Shown here one piece after another: positions 17,466-25,323 of a stretch of 60,284 bases of DNA. Both the position numbers and the translations under genes were made by a program. Origin of the DNA: Microcoleus sp. bin48.metabat.b7b8b9.023 (GTDB lineage Bacteria > Cyanobacteriota > Cyanobacteriia > Cyanobacteriales > Microcoleaceae); contig NZ_JAAFKG010000050.1 of the NCBI RefSeq assembly GCF_013299185.1, positions 1 to 60,284 of the forward strand. The letters are read 5' to 3'. A model generated the notes under the pieces. That model saw only the letters and a program-made list of their open reading frames with translations, searched no databases and was not told where the DNA came from. Numbering within the stretch: the first letter of the stretch is position 1; each line of letters starts with the position of its first letter.

Positions 17466-18060
17466 AGGTATGTAGTTGCGCTTAAGCGCTCTTTTCCATA
17501 GATAAGAAAGAGCGCTGAAGCGCAACTACGTACCAGGTATGTTGTTGCGCTTCAGCGCTCTTTTATATAGATAAGCAAGAGCGCTGAAGCGCAACTACGT
17601 ACCTAAGAGTTTTGATTTGGGCGCTTTTTTTCAGAGATAAGCAAGAGCGCTGAAGCGCAACTACGTACCTAAGAGTTTTGTTTTGATTTGGGCGCTCTTT
17701 TTCAGAGATAAGCAAGAGCGCTGAAGCGCAACTACGTACCTAAGAGTTTTGTTTTGATTTGGGCGCTTTTTTTCAGAGATAAGCAAGAGCGCTGAAGCGC
17801 AACTACGTACCTAAGAGTTTTGTTCCGATGAAAGCGCTCTTTTCCATAGATAAGAAAGAGCGCTGAAGCGCAACTACGTACCTAAGAGTTTTGTTCCGAT
17901 GAAAGCGCTCTTTTCCATAGATAAGAAAGAGCGCTGAAGCGCAACTACGTACCTAAGAGTTTTGTTCCGATGAAAGCGCTCTTTTCCATAGATAAGAAAG
18001 AGCGCTGAAGCGCAACTACGTACCTAAGAGTTTTGTTCCGATGAAAGCGCTCTTCTATAT
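17466..18060. repeat. Array of about eight palindromic units (GAGCGCTGAAGCGCAACTACGTACC)
   Basis: Two complete hairpin elements (from 17466 and from 17536) are followed by tandem units of about 70-77 bases. Each contains AGAGCGCTGAAGCGCAACT and ACGTACCTAAGAGTTTTG. Two unit types appear: three with GATTTGGGCGCTTTTTTTC and a later block with CCGATGAAAGCGCTCTTTTC. The last unit decays near 18060. Units of one type are nearly identical, which points to recent tandem amplification. There are no unique spacers, so it is not CRISPR. Confidence 0.85.
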
Positions 18061-18087
18061 AACTGCGAACCTGGGATTTAATATTAA

Positions 18088-19104
18088 TTACAAATTTTTT
18101 AGTGCTTCCTTGATATCCAGCGCCAAAAATCTATCCAATGCTAAATACATCCAATAAAGAGATAACTGAGCGTCACTGTTAGTCTTTTGAAACCCCAAAG
18201 CATAGGACATTTTTTCATAACTGGGGTGAATAATTAACGTGTACAAGTCGCAAAGATTGGGAAAATCTGTTTGGATTTCTACTAAAATTTTTTGTACATC
18301 CTCAATCAAAGTAATCCGGTATTCTTCTAAATATTTCGGATCGATTACCCAACAGCGGACAAACACTGACTGGCAATTCCGATCTCCTGGTAGCGCCATC
18401 TTGAAAGGATCGATATCAGAAACAGAACTTAAATGCAGGCTTTTGCTGGGAGCGCTAAAAAAATTAACATCCGATTCGCTAGCGGTGGGATAAAGTAAGT
18501 AAAATCCGACTGGATTGAGATTGTCGCAGCGACGCAAAACTCGCATTCCTTTTGAATATTGAGCAGCCGAAAGCCGAATAACTTTAGCAATCTTTTGGGG
18601 AACTGCGTTGGTGCTGCGGTTCATCCAGTTATAATAGCTTGCTAGTAAATTAGCGACGGGGATGGCATCGCACCGAGGGTTAAAATCATCTAATTTTAGT
18701 TTGACTGAGTTTTCGGGCTTCGGGGGATCTAAAATTTCTGGGATGGGTTGAATTTGAATTGCTGTAGCGTTTCCGTCAAAGTGTTTTTCGATCAATCCGA
18801 GTGCTTCTAGTTTATCTAACATCATTCCGGCGGCGCGATCGCTCCCGCGATCGGAATCCGAGTAAAATAGTTCTGCTGCTTCCCGGTGAGTGCACTGCAC
18901 TTCTGTTGCTGGTAATTCCAGTTTCGCCAGCGGCGGTTTGACGCGGGGCTGGCTTTCCTGAAGCTGTTTCACTGATAAGTAAATCCAAAGCCTGACAAAG
19001 CATTCAGCCCTAGTGCGAGTGACGCCTACTCGTTTCATCAACAGCGAAACAGCGACACGGCGCTGAGATTGAGAATACCAAGTATCTAGTTTTGCAATAT
19101 CCAT
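18088..19104 (-). CDS. Hypothetical protein with winged-helix-like N-terminus
   Basis: I do not recognise a named family for this 338-residue soluble protein. Residues 1-120 are basic and helical with segments like ECFVRLWIYLSVKQL and LDKLEALGLIEKHFDGNATA, which fit a winged helix with a wing hairpin. Residues 160-210 (NLLASYYNWMNRSTNAVPQKIAK) and the C-terminus (LALDRFLALDIKEALKNL) are helical. VPVANLL and VGFYLLYPTASE have a GNAT-like feel, but no acetyl-CoA motif is clear. It is divergent from the KAS III fusion gene, 247 bases apart, so it may regulate that operon. Confidence 0.55.
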   Translation of the reverse strand: MDIAKLDTWYSQSQRRVAVSLLMKRVGVTRTRAECFVRLWIYLSVKQLQESQPRVKPPLAKLELPATEVQCTHREAAELFYSDSDRGSDRAAGMMLDKLEALGLIEKHFDGNATAIQIQPIPEILDPPKPENSVKLKLDDFNPRCDAIPVANLLASYYNWMNRSTNAVPQKIAKVIRLSAAQYSKGMRVLRRCDNLNPVGFYLLYPTASESDVNFFSAPSKSLHLSSVSDIDPFKMALPGDRNCQSVFVRCWVIDPKYLEEYRITLIEDVQKILVEIQTDFPNLCDLYTLIIHPSYEKMSYALGFQKTNSDAQLSLYWMYLALDRFLALDIKEALKNL

Positions 19105-19351
19105 TTCAGTTGGGAAGCAGGGAAGGAACTCTAGTTATATTTTGGCTTAATTTTCCCAAAAACTTCACCCTGCTTCAGGTTACTTGTTGCCGCTGTTGCT
19201 GAACTTGTCTGATTTCCCCTGACTCTACAATACAACTGGTTGCTCCTTGCAGGTTCAGTGCTTCACAAAGCACAATCAATCTTAGATATTTTCAGGCTTG
19301 ATTTAACAAACAACGAACTCGACTAAATTAGCATTTTGAGAGGTTTAGGGT

Positions 19352-21220
19352 ATGCACAGCGCTTATATCAATCGGATTGGGAAATTTTTGCCGGGGGAAC
19401 CGATTAATAATGATGAGATGGAGGAGTATCTGGGCAAAATTGCCTCGCGCCCTTCGAGAGTCAGACAGCGCATTCTCAACAGCAACGGGATTAAACAGCG
19501 TTATTACGCGATCGACAAACAGCAGCAGACACTCTATTCTAACAGCCAAATGGCAGCGTTTGCTGTCCGGGATGCGATCGCCCAGGCAAATCTGGAACCA
19601 AGTGCGATCGACTTATTAGCCTGCGCTACCACTTTACCAGATTTATTAGTACCAGGATTTGCCAGCACGGTACATGGGGAACTTTCCGAATTATCTCCCC
19701 TAGAAATAGTTTCAACTCAAGGAGTTTGCTGCGCGGGAGTTACCGCCTTAAATTACGCCACATCTCAACTCGAACTCGGCAAAAAACAAACAGCAATCGC
19801 CGTAGCCTCCGAATTTCCCTCGCGCCTGTTCAAAAGCACCAAATTTGAAACAGAAACATCAGTCCAAGCTGGAAAAACCCTACCTTTCGATACAGAATTT
19901 CTGCGTTGGATGCTTTCCGATGGCGCCGGAGCATTTTTGCTTCAAAACCATCCAAATGCAGTAGGAATTAGCTTAAAAATAGAATGGATTGAACTCGTTT
20001 CCCACGCCAACGCCTATCCAGTTTGTATGTATTCAGGATTGGCAAGCGAAACATCAACCAAAAGCTGGTTAGATTATTCATCCTACCTCGATGCAGCCAC
20101 AGCCGGAGCCTTTGACTTGCGGCAAAATATTCGCTTGCTAGACAATGTAATGAAATTAGGCGTTGAAGGTTGGCTGAACTTGATTAAAAATGGGAGAGTT
20201 TGTCCGCAGGAGATTGACTGGCTGCTGTGCCACTATTCATCTCACTTTTTCCGGGGACAAATTGTCGAACTTTTGGAACAAGCAGGCTGCATGATTCCCG
20301 AAGAAAAATGGTTTACCAACTTGTACTCGCGGGGAAATACAGGGTGCGCCTCGATTTATTTAATGTTAGAGGAATTGTTCAATTCAGGCAAGTTGCAGCC
20401 GGGACAAAAAATCTTTTGTTTTGTTCCGGAAAGCGGTCGCTTTACAACGGCTTACATGATGTTAACTGTTGTGGAAAGCACTAATAAATCTATGACTTCT
20501 CAAAGTTTTAAATCCATTGATGTTCCCGAAGCTTCGCCTCTCGAAAGTGTGAAATCAGAAATATTTTACTCTCCGCAAGCTTATTTGTTGCGGGAGTTAG
20601 CCTGGATTTGGCTGAGATTCGATCGCGAAATTCGTTCTGTTCCCATTGTCCGCAAATTGTACCGGGGAGAGTTTACAATAGAAGACTATCAAGCTTTGCT
20701 GTGCAATCTCCGGCCGCAAGTTGTCGAGGGAGCGCGCTGGATTGCTAGGGCTGCATCTAACATGACTGACTTCCGTTTGCGATCGACTTTTATCGGCCAC
20801 GCCCAAGACGAACACCGCGACTATCAAATGCTGGAACGAAATTATGTTTCTGTCGGAGGCGAGTTGTCAAAAATTGTCGAATATGATAAGAATATTGGCA
20901 GCGAAGCACTGTCAGCTTTTATCTTCCACCAAGCATCGCGGGAAAATCCGGTTGATTTAATTGGCAGTATGTTTATCATCGAAGGATTGGGCAATCGGTT
21001 GGCGGGAAAGTGGGCAAAAGAAATCAAAGAAACTCTCGGTTTGCAAGACGAACAAGTATCATTTTTAGCTTATCACGGAGCGAATGATGAGTCGCATTTA
21101 GCCAAATTAGAAAATTTGATTAATGCAGAGTGGATGACAGAGGACATCGCCCGTCGCATTGTCAAAACCGCCCGCGTCACTGCTCGTTTATATTTGCTGC
21201 AATTGGAGGAAATCCGCTAA
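19352..21220 (+). CDS. KAS III-like ketosynthase fused to haem-oxygenase-like diiron domain
   Basis: The 622-residue fusion has a complete ketoacyl-ACP synthase III domain (about 1-375). Triad: Cys127 in GVCCAGVTAL, His294 in LLCHYSSHFF, and Asn329 in RGNTGCASIY. After a linker (376-400), residues 405-620 form a helical domain with HAQDEHRDYQML, HQASRENPVDLIG, FIIEGLGNRLAGKW and YHGANDESHLAKLE. His and acidic residues there suit the haem-oxygenase-like diiron/iron-redox family. I infer condensation of an acyl chain followed by oxidation or cleavage on one polypeptide; product unknown. The next gene starts in the TAATG overlap. Confidence 0.75.
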   Translation: MHSAYINRIGKFLPGEPINNDEMEEYLGKIASRPSRVRQRILNSNGIKQRYYAIDKQQQTLYSNSQMAAFAVRDAIAQANLEPSAIDLLACATTLPDLLVPGFASTVHGELSELSPLEIVSTQGVCCAGVTALNYATSQLELGKKQTAIAVASEFPSRLFKSTKFETETSVQAGKTLPFDTEFLRWMLSDGAGAFLLQNHPNAVGISLKIEWIELVSHANAYPVCMYSGLASETSTKSWLDYSSYLDAATAGAFDLRQNIRLLDNVMKLGVEGWLNLIKNGRVCPQEIDWLLCHYSSHFFRGQIVELLEQAGCMIPEEKWFTNLYSRGNTGCASIYLMLEELFNSGKLQPGQKIFCFVPESGRFTTAYMMLTVVESTNKSMTSQSFKSIDVPEASPLESVKSEIFYSPQAYLLRELAWIWLRFDREIRSVPIVRKLYRGEFTIEDYQALLCNLRPQVVEGARWIARAASNMTDFRLRSTFIGHAQDEHRDYQMLERNYVSVGGELSKIVEYDKNIGSEALSAFIFHQASRENPVDLIGSMFIIEGLGNRLAGKWAKEIKETLGLQDEQVSFLAYHGANDESHLAKLENLINAEWMTEDIARRIVKTARVTARLYLLQLEEIR

Positions 21221-22146
21221 TGCAAAAGCTGCAAAAACAAGATATCGAAAGTCTCCCCGATGAGCGGCAAATCCCCTATGTGACGAAACCGTACAACCGC
21301 CGAGATCCGAGTGTTTGGGATGTCCTGTTTTGCGATCGGTCAATTCCCGTCGATTTAGTGGCAAAAGCATACATGACGCGGGATTTGCAAAACTGGACTC
21401 GCAATTATTTGCTCATCCCGATCAAAGTAATTGCTAACTTGTTGCTGGCGGTAATTATGACAGCAAAGCGTTTGTTGCCGTTTCAATTTCGCGCTTACAC
21501 TTTAATGCACAAATCGGCTGCATTTTTCCTAAATAACTTTGTCTCGCCCGAAGCTTGTTATTTAATTGTGCGGCACATCAGCATCGGCTCCAACATTATC
21601 AACTTCTTAATTGATAACGGCCCCGACACCCAGATTGAAAAGTCAAAACTTTATCCGCACACAGTTAGCGATTTAGCAGAAAATGCCTTTCTCGAACACG
21701 ACTTAATTTTGTATAACTTTGTCTGGGACTACAACCAGGCTATACTAACAAATCCCAACTGGTTGCAGCTTGTCAAAAAACGCGGAATTAATTATGATAG
21801 CATTCAACCTGTAGAAGTTGAAATAGATTTTGACAAGCGCAGGTGGCTGAGGATTTTGGATCTGGAATCTGCGATCGAATTGTTTAAAGTATTTTATTCT
21901 CTGTGCTTGACTAGCGACGAATTTGCGCGAGCAGTGATGTCGCTTCAGTTAGATGAAAACTTCGGAGTGTACGTCAGCGAGATTACCGGAAATCATGACT
22001 GGAATCATGTAATTGTCAACCGCCACCCGCTAGCACCAAACAGTCCGTTTAATGCGGCACGCGACTTGTTTTTGCACGGAATAATTTCGGAATATCTCTA
22101 TCGGTATTTGGAACTGCGAAAAGAGATGAACAATGCTGAAAATTAG
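21220..22146 (+). CDS. Partner protein of the KAS III fusion, unknown family
   Basis: The 308-residue protein starts at the ATG overlapping the upstream stop (TAATG), preceded by GGAGGAAA. Residues about 60-85 (LIPIKVIANLLLAVIMTAKRLLPF) can form one membrane or monotopic helix. Histidines and acids occur in several helices: RHISIGSN, FLEHDLILYNF, GNHDWNHVIVNRHPLA. This suggests a metal or lipid-binding helical protein. I cannot assign a family with confidence. Overlap with the fusion gene implies equal expression and perhaps a complex, maybe on the membrane where a long-chain product would be made. Confidence 0.7.
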   Translation: MQKLQKQDIESLPDERQIPYVTKPYNRRDPSVWDVLFCDRSIPVDLVAKAYMTRDLQNWTRNYLLIPIKVIANLLLAVIMTAKRLLPFQFRAYTLMHKSAAFFLNNFVSPEACYLIVRHISIGSNIINFLIDNGPDTQIEKSKLYPHTVSDLAENAFLEHDLILYNFVWDYNQAILTNPNWLQLVKKRGINYDSIQPVEVEIDFDKRRWLRILDLESAIELFKVFYSLCLTSDEFARAVMSLQLDENFGVYVSEITGNHDWNHVIVNRHPLAPNSPFNAARDLFLHGIISEYLYRYLELRKEMNNAEN

Positions 22147-22177
22147 AGTGCGTCAACTCTAGAATAAAAACAATCAA

Positions 22178-22215
22178 ATACGTTCGTAGTGAGGACTTCA
22201 GTCCGCATAAATTCA
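22178..22215. repeat. GTAGTGAGGACTTCAGTCC repeat
   Basis: A single copy of the repeat seen in tandem at 10877 and 27263, with GTTCGTAGTGAGGACTTCAG and a CCGCATAA tail. It follows the two-gene operon. The rest of 22216-22360 is AT-rich and shows nothing else, apart from a short TTGATTTTA / TAAAATCAA inverted pair near 22334-22353. Confidence 0.6.
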
Positions 22216-22363
22216 ACCAAACTAAATTTCTCGCTACAAACACTTTTATGAAAAATGATTGAGGGATATAATTTGATTTGCTTAATCATCGAAAACCTCT
22301 AAGCTGAGCCACCCAACAAGTTGCCAAACATTCTTGATTTTAAGATAAAATCAAGAAAAAATC

Positions 22364-22501
22364 TCAAGCCAGTGCTAGCTGTGGTTGTTCTGCTAATTTC
22401 GAGAAATCATGATAGATCACAATCCACTTACCTGTAATCGGATCGCGGTAAGTAATAAACGGATTAGATTTTAAAGGCTTATTGCAAGGTTTGGCTGCCA
22501 T
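22364..22501 (-). CDS. Small cyanobacterial protein, 45 residues
   Basis: The reading frame ATG GCA GCC ... GCT TGA gives 45 residues with the core NPFITYRDPITGKWIVIYHD. The pattern NPF-TYRDP-TGKW is one I associate with very small, widely scattered cyanobacterial proteins of unknown function. GGAG lies 9-10 bases before the start. Isolated between the KAS III operon and msrA, on the opposite strand to both. Confidence 0.6.
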   Translation of the reverse strand: MAAKPCNKPLKSNPFITYRDPITGKWIVIYHDFSKLAEQPQLALA

Positions 22502-22816
22502 TTCTACACACTCCAAATAAATTTTATTGAATAATTCTACAACGCCATACTTTTAAAGATCGCTTCTTTTGCAGAATATCCGGGTGATTGTTGCCTCAAA
22601 AACAGGTGATATTTCAGGCATTTTGTGGTGACAGATAGCACTGTGTACTGTGATTGAAAAATTCATTTATAGTGAGCGGTATCACAAAAAAACTCCGAAA
22701 AACAATTCTGCCTCGTGCCTTTTATCGTCTATCTTCAAAAGGCCGACTATTTTCAGTGGATATCTGATATTATTAAGTAAGGTAAAGACGTTTATCAGAG
22801 ATCTCCTCACAAACTT

Positions 22817-23470
22817 ATGGCGCTATTTGGATTTGGCAAAAAGTCGAGCCTGCCGTCTTCCCAAGACGCATTGCCGGGACGGGCAGAGTCTATGCCGGTA
22901 CCGGCAACTCACTTTGTTAATGGCAATCCCCTCAAACCTCCGTTTCCAAACGGCATGGAGACTGCCATGTTTGGATTGGGCTGTTTTTGGGGTGCGGAAC
23001 GCAAATTTTGGCAGGAAAAAGGTGTTTTTTCGACTGCGGTTGGCTACGCGGCGGGGATTACTCCGAATCCTACTTACAATGAAGTTTGCAGCGGGATGAC
23101 GGGACATAATGAAGTTGTTTTGGTTGTGTTCGATCCGAAAGTAATTAGTTACGAAACGCTGCTAAAAGTTTTTTGGGAAAGCCACAATCCGACTCAAGGA
23201 ATGCGTCAGGGAAATGATTCCGGTACTCAATATCGATCGGGCATTTACACGTATTCACCTAGCCAAATGCAGCTAGCTGAAGCTTCGCGCGATGCTTACC
23301 AGCAAGCTTTGACACCCGCTGGTTACGGTAAGATTACGACTGAAATCATTGATGCTCCTGAGTTTTATTACGCAGAAAGCTATCACCAGCAGTATCTTGC
23401 TAAAAACCCGAACGGTTATTGCGGTTTGGGCGGTACTAAGGTTTGTTTGCCTGCTATGTCTCAGGCTTGA
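22817..23470 (+). CDS. msrA: Peptide-methionine (S)-S-oxide reductase
   Basis: The 217-residue enzyme has the MsrA active site GCFWGAE with Cys56. [29 protein letters not shown] and the resolving cysteines Cys202 and Cys210 ([12 protein letters not shown]) also fit. It repairs methionine-S-sulfoxide in proteins using thioredoxin. Residues 1-45 precede the usual core. A longer frame-shifted reading from 22650 exists, but ATG 22817 gives the whole family domain. About 300 bases of repeat-poor AT-rich leader lie upstream. Confidence 0.95.
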   Translation: MALFGFGKKSSLPSSQDALPGRAESMPVPATHFVNGNPLKPPFPNGMETAMFGLGCFWGAERKFWQEKGVFSTAVGYAAGITPNPTYNEVCSGMTGHNEVVLVVFDPKVISYETLLKVFWESHNPTQGMRQGNDSGTQYRSGIYTYSPSQMQLAEASRDAYQQALTPAGYGKITTEIIDAPEFYYAESYHQQYLAKNPNGYCGLGGTKVCLPAMSQA

Positions 23471-23559
23471 AATTTTATCCCGCTTGATGGGGATACAATC
23501 AGGTTCGTTGGTGTCAATTTAATCTCAAATGTAGTCATATAAATCTGTCTGACGATTAA

Positions 23560-23790
23560 GGCCAGATCCCCCCTAGCCCCCCTTAAGAAGGGGGGGACAG
23601 GAAGCGATCGAACTATTAGGGCCCGATCCCCCCTAGCCCCCCTTAAGAAGGGGGGGACAGGAAGCGATCAAAGTCGGGTGCATCTCAGTTTTGCATTTGT
23701 AGTGCTGTAAAAAAAATGCTTTTTGCGAAAATGAGATGCTCCCTCAAAGTCCCCCTTCCTAAGGGGGATTTAGGGGGATCGGGCCTCAGA
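23560..23790. repeat. CCCCCCTTAAGAAGGGGGGG repeats
   Basis: Two nearly identical units (about 23564-23610 and 23624-23670) contain CTAGCCCCCCTTAAGAAGGG and end in GGGACAGGAAGCGATC. An inverted relative, CCCCCTTCCTAAGGGGGATT, is at about 23751-23770. The units can fold as strong hairpins and may stop msrA transcription. The same family entered the rsmE coding region. Confidence 0.75.
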
Positions 23791-23917
23791 TAAAAGCCAG
23801 ATTTCTCAGGCTTCAGACTTAATTTGACACTAATGAACACTGCTGTGTCCCTACAGCATAGGGCTAGAATTTCGCCACAAACAGCGGAATGTGTTAGTAG
23901 TTGAAAATAGGTAAAAA

Positions 23918-24247
23918 ATGCTGACGGCTGTTGTAATTATCAATTTAATGATATCTCTGGTCTGTTTTTATATAGCTGCGAGAGTGTGGAAAATCAGGCG
24001 GACGATCGCACGTTTTGAATTTCGGATCGCAGCAATCGAGCGCTGTAGCAACAATGTCCTCAGCAAATCGCCGGATTTCTTTGCTAAAAGGCAGCAAAGT
24101 GCTCACCAATTACGGCGGAATTATCAACAACTGGAATTGCAACTGCAACAGGTTCAGCAACTTTTGGGATTGCTGGGTTTGGGACGGATGCTTTGGCGGC
24201 GGCGCGATTCCCTGCGGGATAGCTTCGCTTCACGACCTTTGAGGTAA
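23918..24247 (+). CDS. Small membrane-anchored coiled-coil protein
   Basis: The 109-residue protein has an N-terminal membrane helix (AVVIINLMISLVCFYIAARVW). A basic coiled-coil-like region rich in Gln follows (about 60-85, RRNYQQLELQLQQVQQLL). The last 17 residues (WRRRDSLRDSFASRPLR) are read from CGATTCCCTGCGGGATAGCTTCGC-like DNA, a palindromic cyanobacterial repeat, so the original C-terminus has probably been replaced. It is followed 35 bases later by the YtxH-like gene, so co-transcription is likely. Function unknown. Confidence 0.65.
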   Translation: MLTAVVIINLMISLVCFYIAARVWKIRRTIARFEFRIAAIERCSNNVLSKSPDFFAKRQQSAHQLRRNYQQLELQLQQVQQLLGLLGLGRMLWRRRDSLRDSFASRPLR

Positions 24248-24282
24248 GCTATCCTACAATTGTATGGAGAGAAGTTATAAAA

Positions 24283-24624
24283 ATGTCAACTAAACGTTCA
24301 GGATTATTTATTGGCGGTTTGTTGGTGGGTTCTGCGATCGGGGCCGTGACTGGGTTGCTGATGGCACCACGAACGGGCAAGGAGACGCGGCAGATCTTGA
24401 AAAAATCGGCCGATGCTTTGCCGGAGTTGGCGGAGGATTTATCGACTAGCGTCCAATTGCAGGCCGATCGACTTTCTGAAACTGCAATCCGAAATTGGGA
24501 CGAAACTTTGATTAGACTCAAAGAGGCGATCGCTGCGGGTTTAGAAGCGACTCAGCGGGAACGTCAAACACTGTCGGAAACTGAAGTCGAAGTTACTCCC
24601 CCGTCGCGCCCTCCCGTCCGCTAA
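24283..24624 (+). CDS. YtxH-domain protein
   Basis: The 113-residue protein has the YtxH signature: a glycine-rich membrane helix (GLFIGGLLVGSAIGAVTGLLM), then APRTGKETRQILKKSAD, and a long amphipathic helix (LPELAEDLSTSVQLQADRLS). Members are general-stress envelope proteins of unknown mechanism in Bacillus and are common in cyanobacteria. It has its own Shine-Dalgarno-like GAGAAG and lies between two other small envelope-type genes in the same direction. Confidence 0.75.
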   Translation: MSTKRSGLFIGGLLVGSAIGAVTGLLMAPRTGKETRQILKKSADALPELAEDLSTSVQLQADRLSETAIRNWDETLIRLKEAIAAGLEATQRERQTLSETEVEVTPPSRPPVR

Positions 24625-24727
24625 CAAGGTCACGATCAAGCAAAAATAAGGTATTTTAATCATTGTGAGCCGATCGCAATCATTGATTTACTGCAACACT
24701 TAGGTCAGCCCCAAATCCGAGATTCAA

Positions 24728-25309
24728 GTGAGTGACCCTATATTTTGGCTAGGACTTTCGATTTTGCTAGTAGCAGTTAGCCTGACTGCTGTTTTAGTGA
24801 CTTTAATACCTGCGGTGCAAGCGCTAGCAAGGGCGGCCCGCAGCGTGGAAAAGCTCGCGGACACGCTTTCTCGCGAGTTTCCGCCCACCCTGGAAGCGAT
24901 TCGGTTGACAGGGTTGGAAATTAGCGAGTTGACGGATGATGTCAGCGATGGGGTGCAAAGTGCGGGGGAGGTTGTCAAACAAGTCGATCGCAGCATTGGT
25001 AGCGCGAAAAAGCAGGCGCAAAATGTGCAGGTAACTACTCGCAGCGTGGTGACTGGGATTAAAGCTGCTTGGAAAACTTTAACTCGGAAGCCACCGATTT
25101 CTGGGGGGAGGGGCAGAGGGGGCGATCGATTGTCGGCGAGTCAAAGAAGTGCGATTTCGCTGAGGGATTCGGGTTTGGAGGACAGATATTCTGGGGTTTA
25201 CGGTACGGGCGCGAGCAATGGGGAATCGCCACGGTTGAGGAATAGCGAGGGTTCTGGTTTGCCGGGGGATGCTGAAGATTTTGAGCAAGTGCGATCGGGC
25301 GATTCTTGA
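24728..25309 (+). CDS. DUF948-like membrane-anchored protein
   Basis: This 193-residue protein starts at GTG 24728 (MSDPIFWLGLSILLVAVSLT), with one N-terminal membrane helix. A helical domain follows in which DTLSREFPPTLEAIRLTGLE and SELTDDVSDGVQSAGEVVKQ repeat the pattern of DUF948/apolipophorin-like amphipathic helices. The last 80 residues are low-complexity. It is third in the row of small envelope proteins. Known members are uncharacterised; a structural or stress role is inferred. Confidence 0.65.
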   Translation: MSDPIFWLGLSILLVAVSLTAVLVTLIPAVQALARAARSVEKLADTLSREFPPTLEAIRLTGLEISELTDDVSDGVQSAGEVVKQVDRSIGSAKKQAQNVQVTTRSVVTGIKAAWKTLTRKPPISGGRGRGGDRLSASQRSAISLRDSGLEDRYSGVYGTGASNGESPRLRNSEGSGLPGDAEDFEQVRSGDS

Positions 25310-25323
25310 TAGCACCCAATTCC

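Noticed and set aside
17466..18060. CRISPR array
   Set aside because: The whole unit repeats with no unique spacers, each unit is a palindrome, and no cas genes are near.
22650..23099. Plus-strand ORF of 149 codons over the start of msrA
   Set aside because: It is a different frame of msrA; the MsrA motif GCFWGAE is in the 22817 frame.
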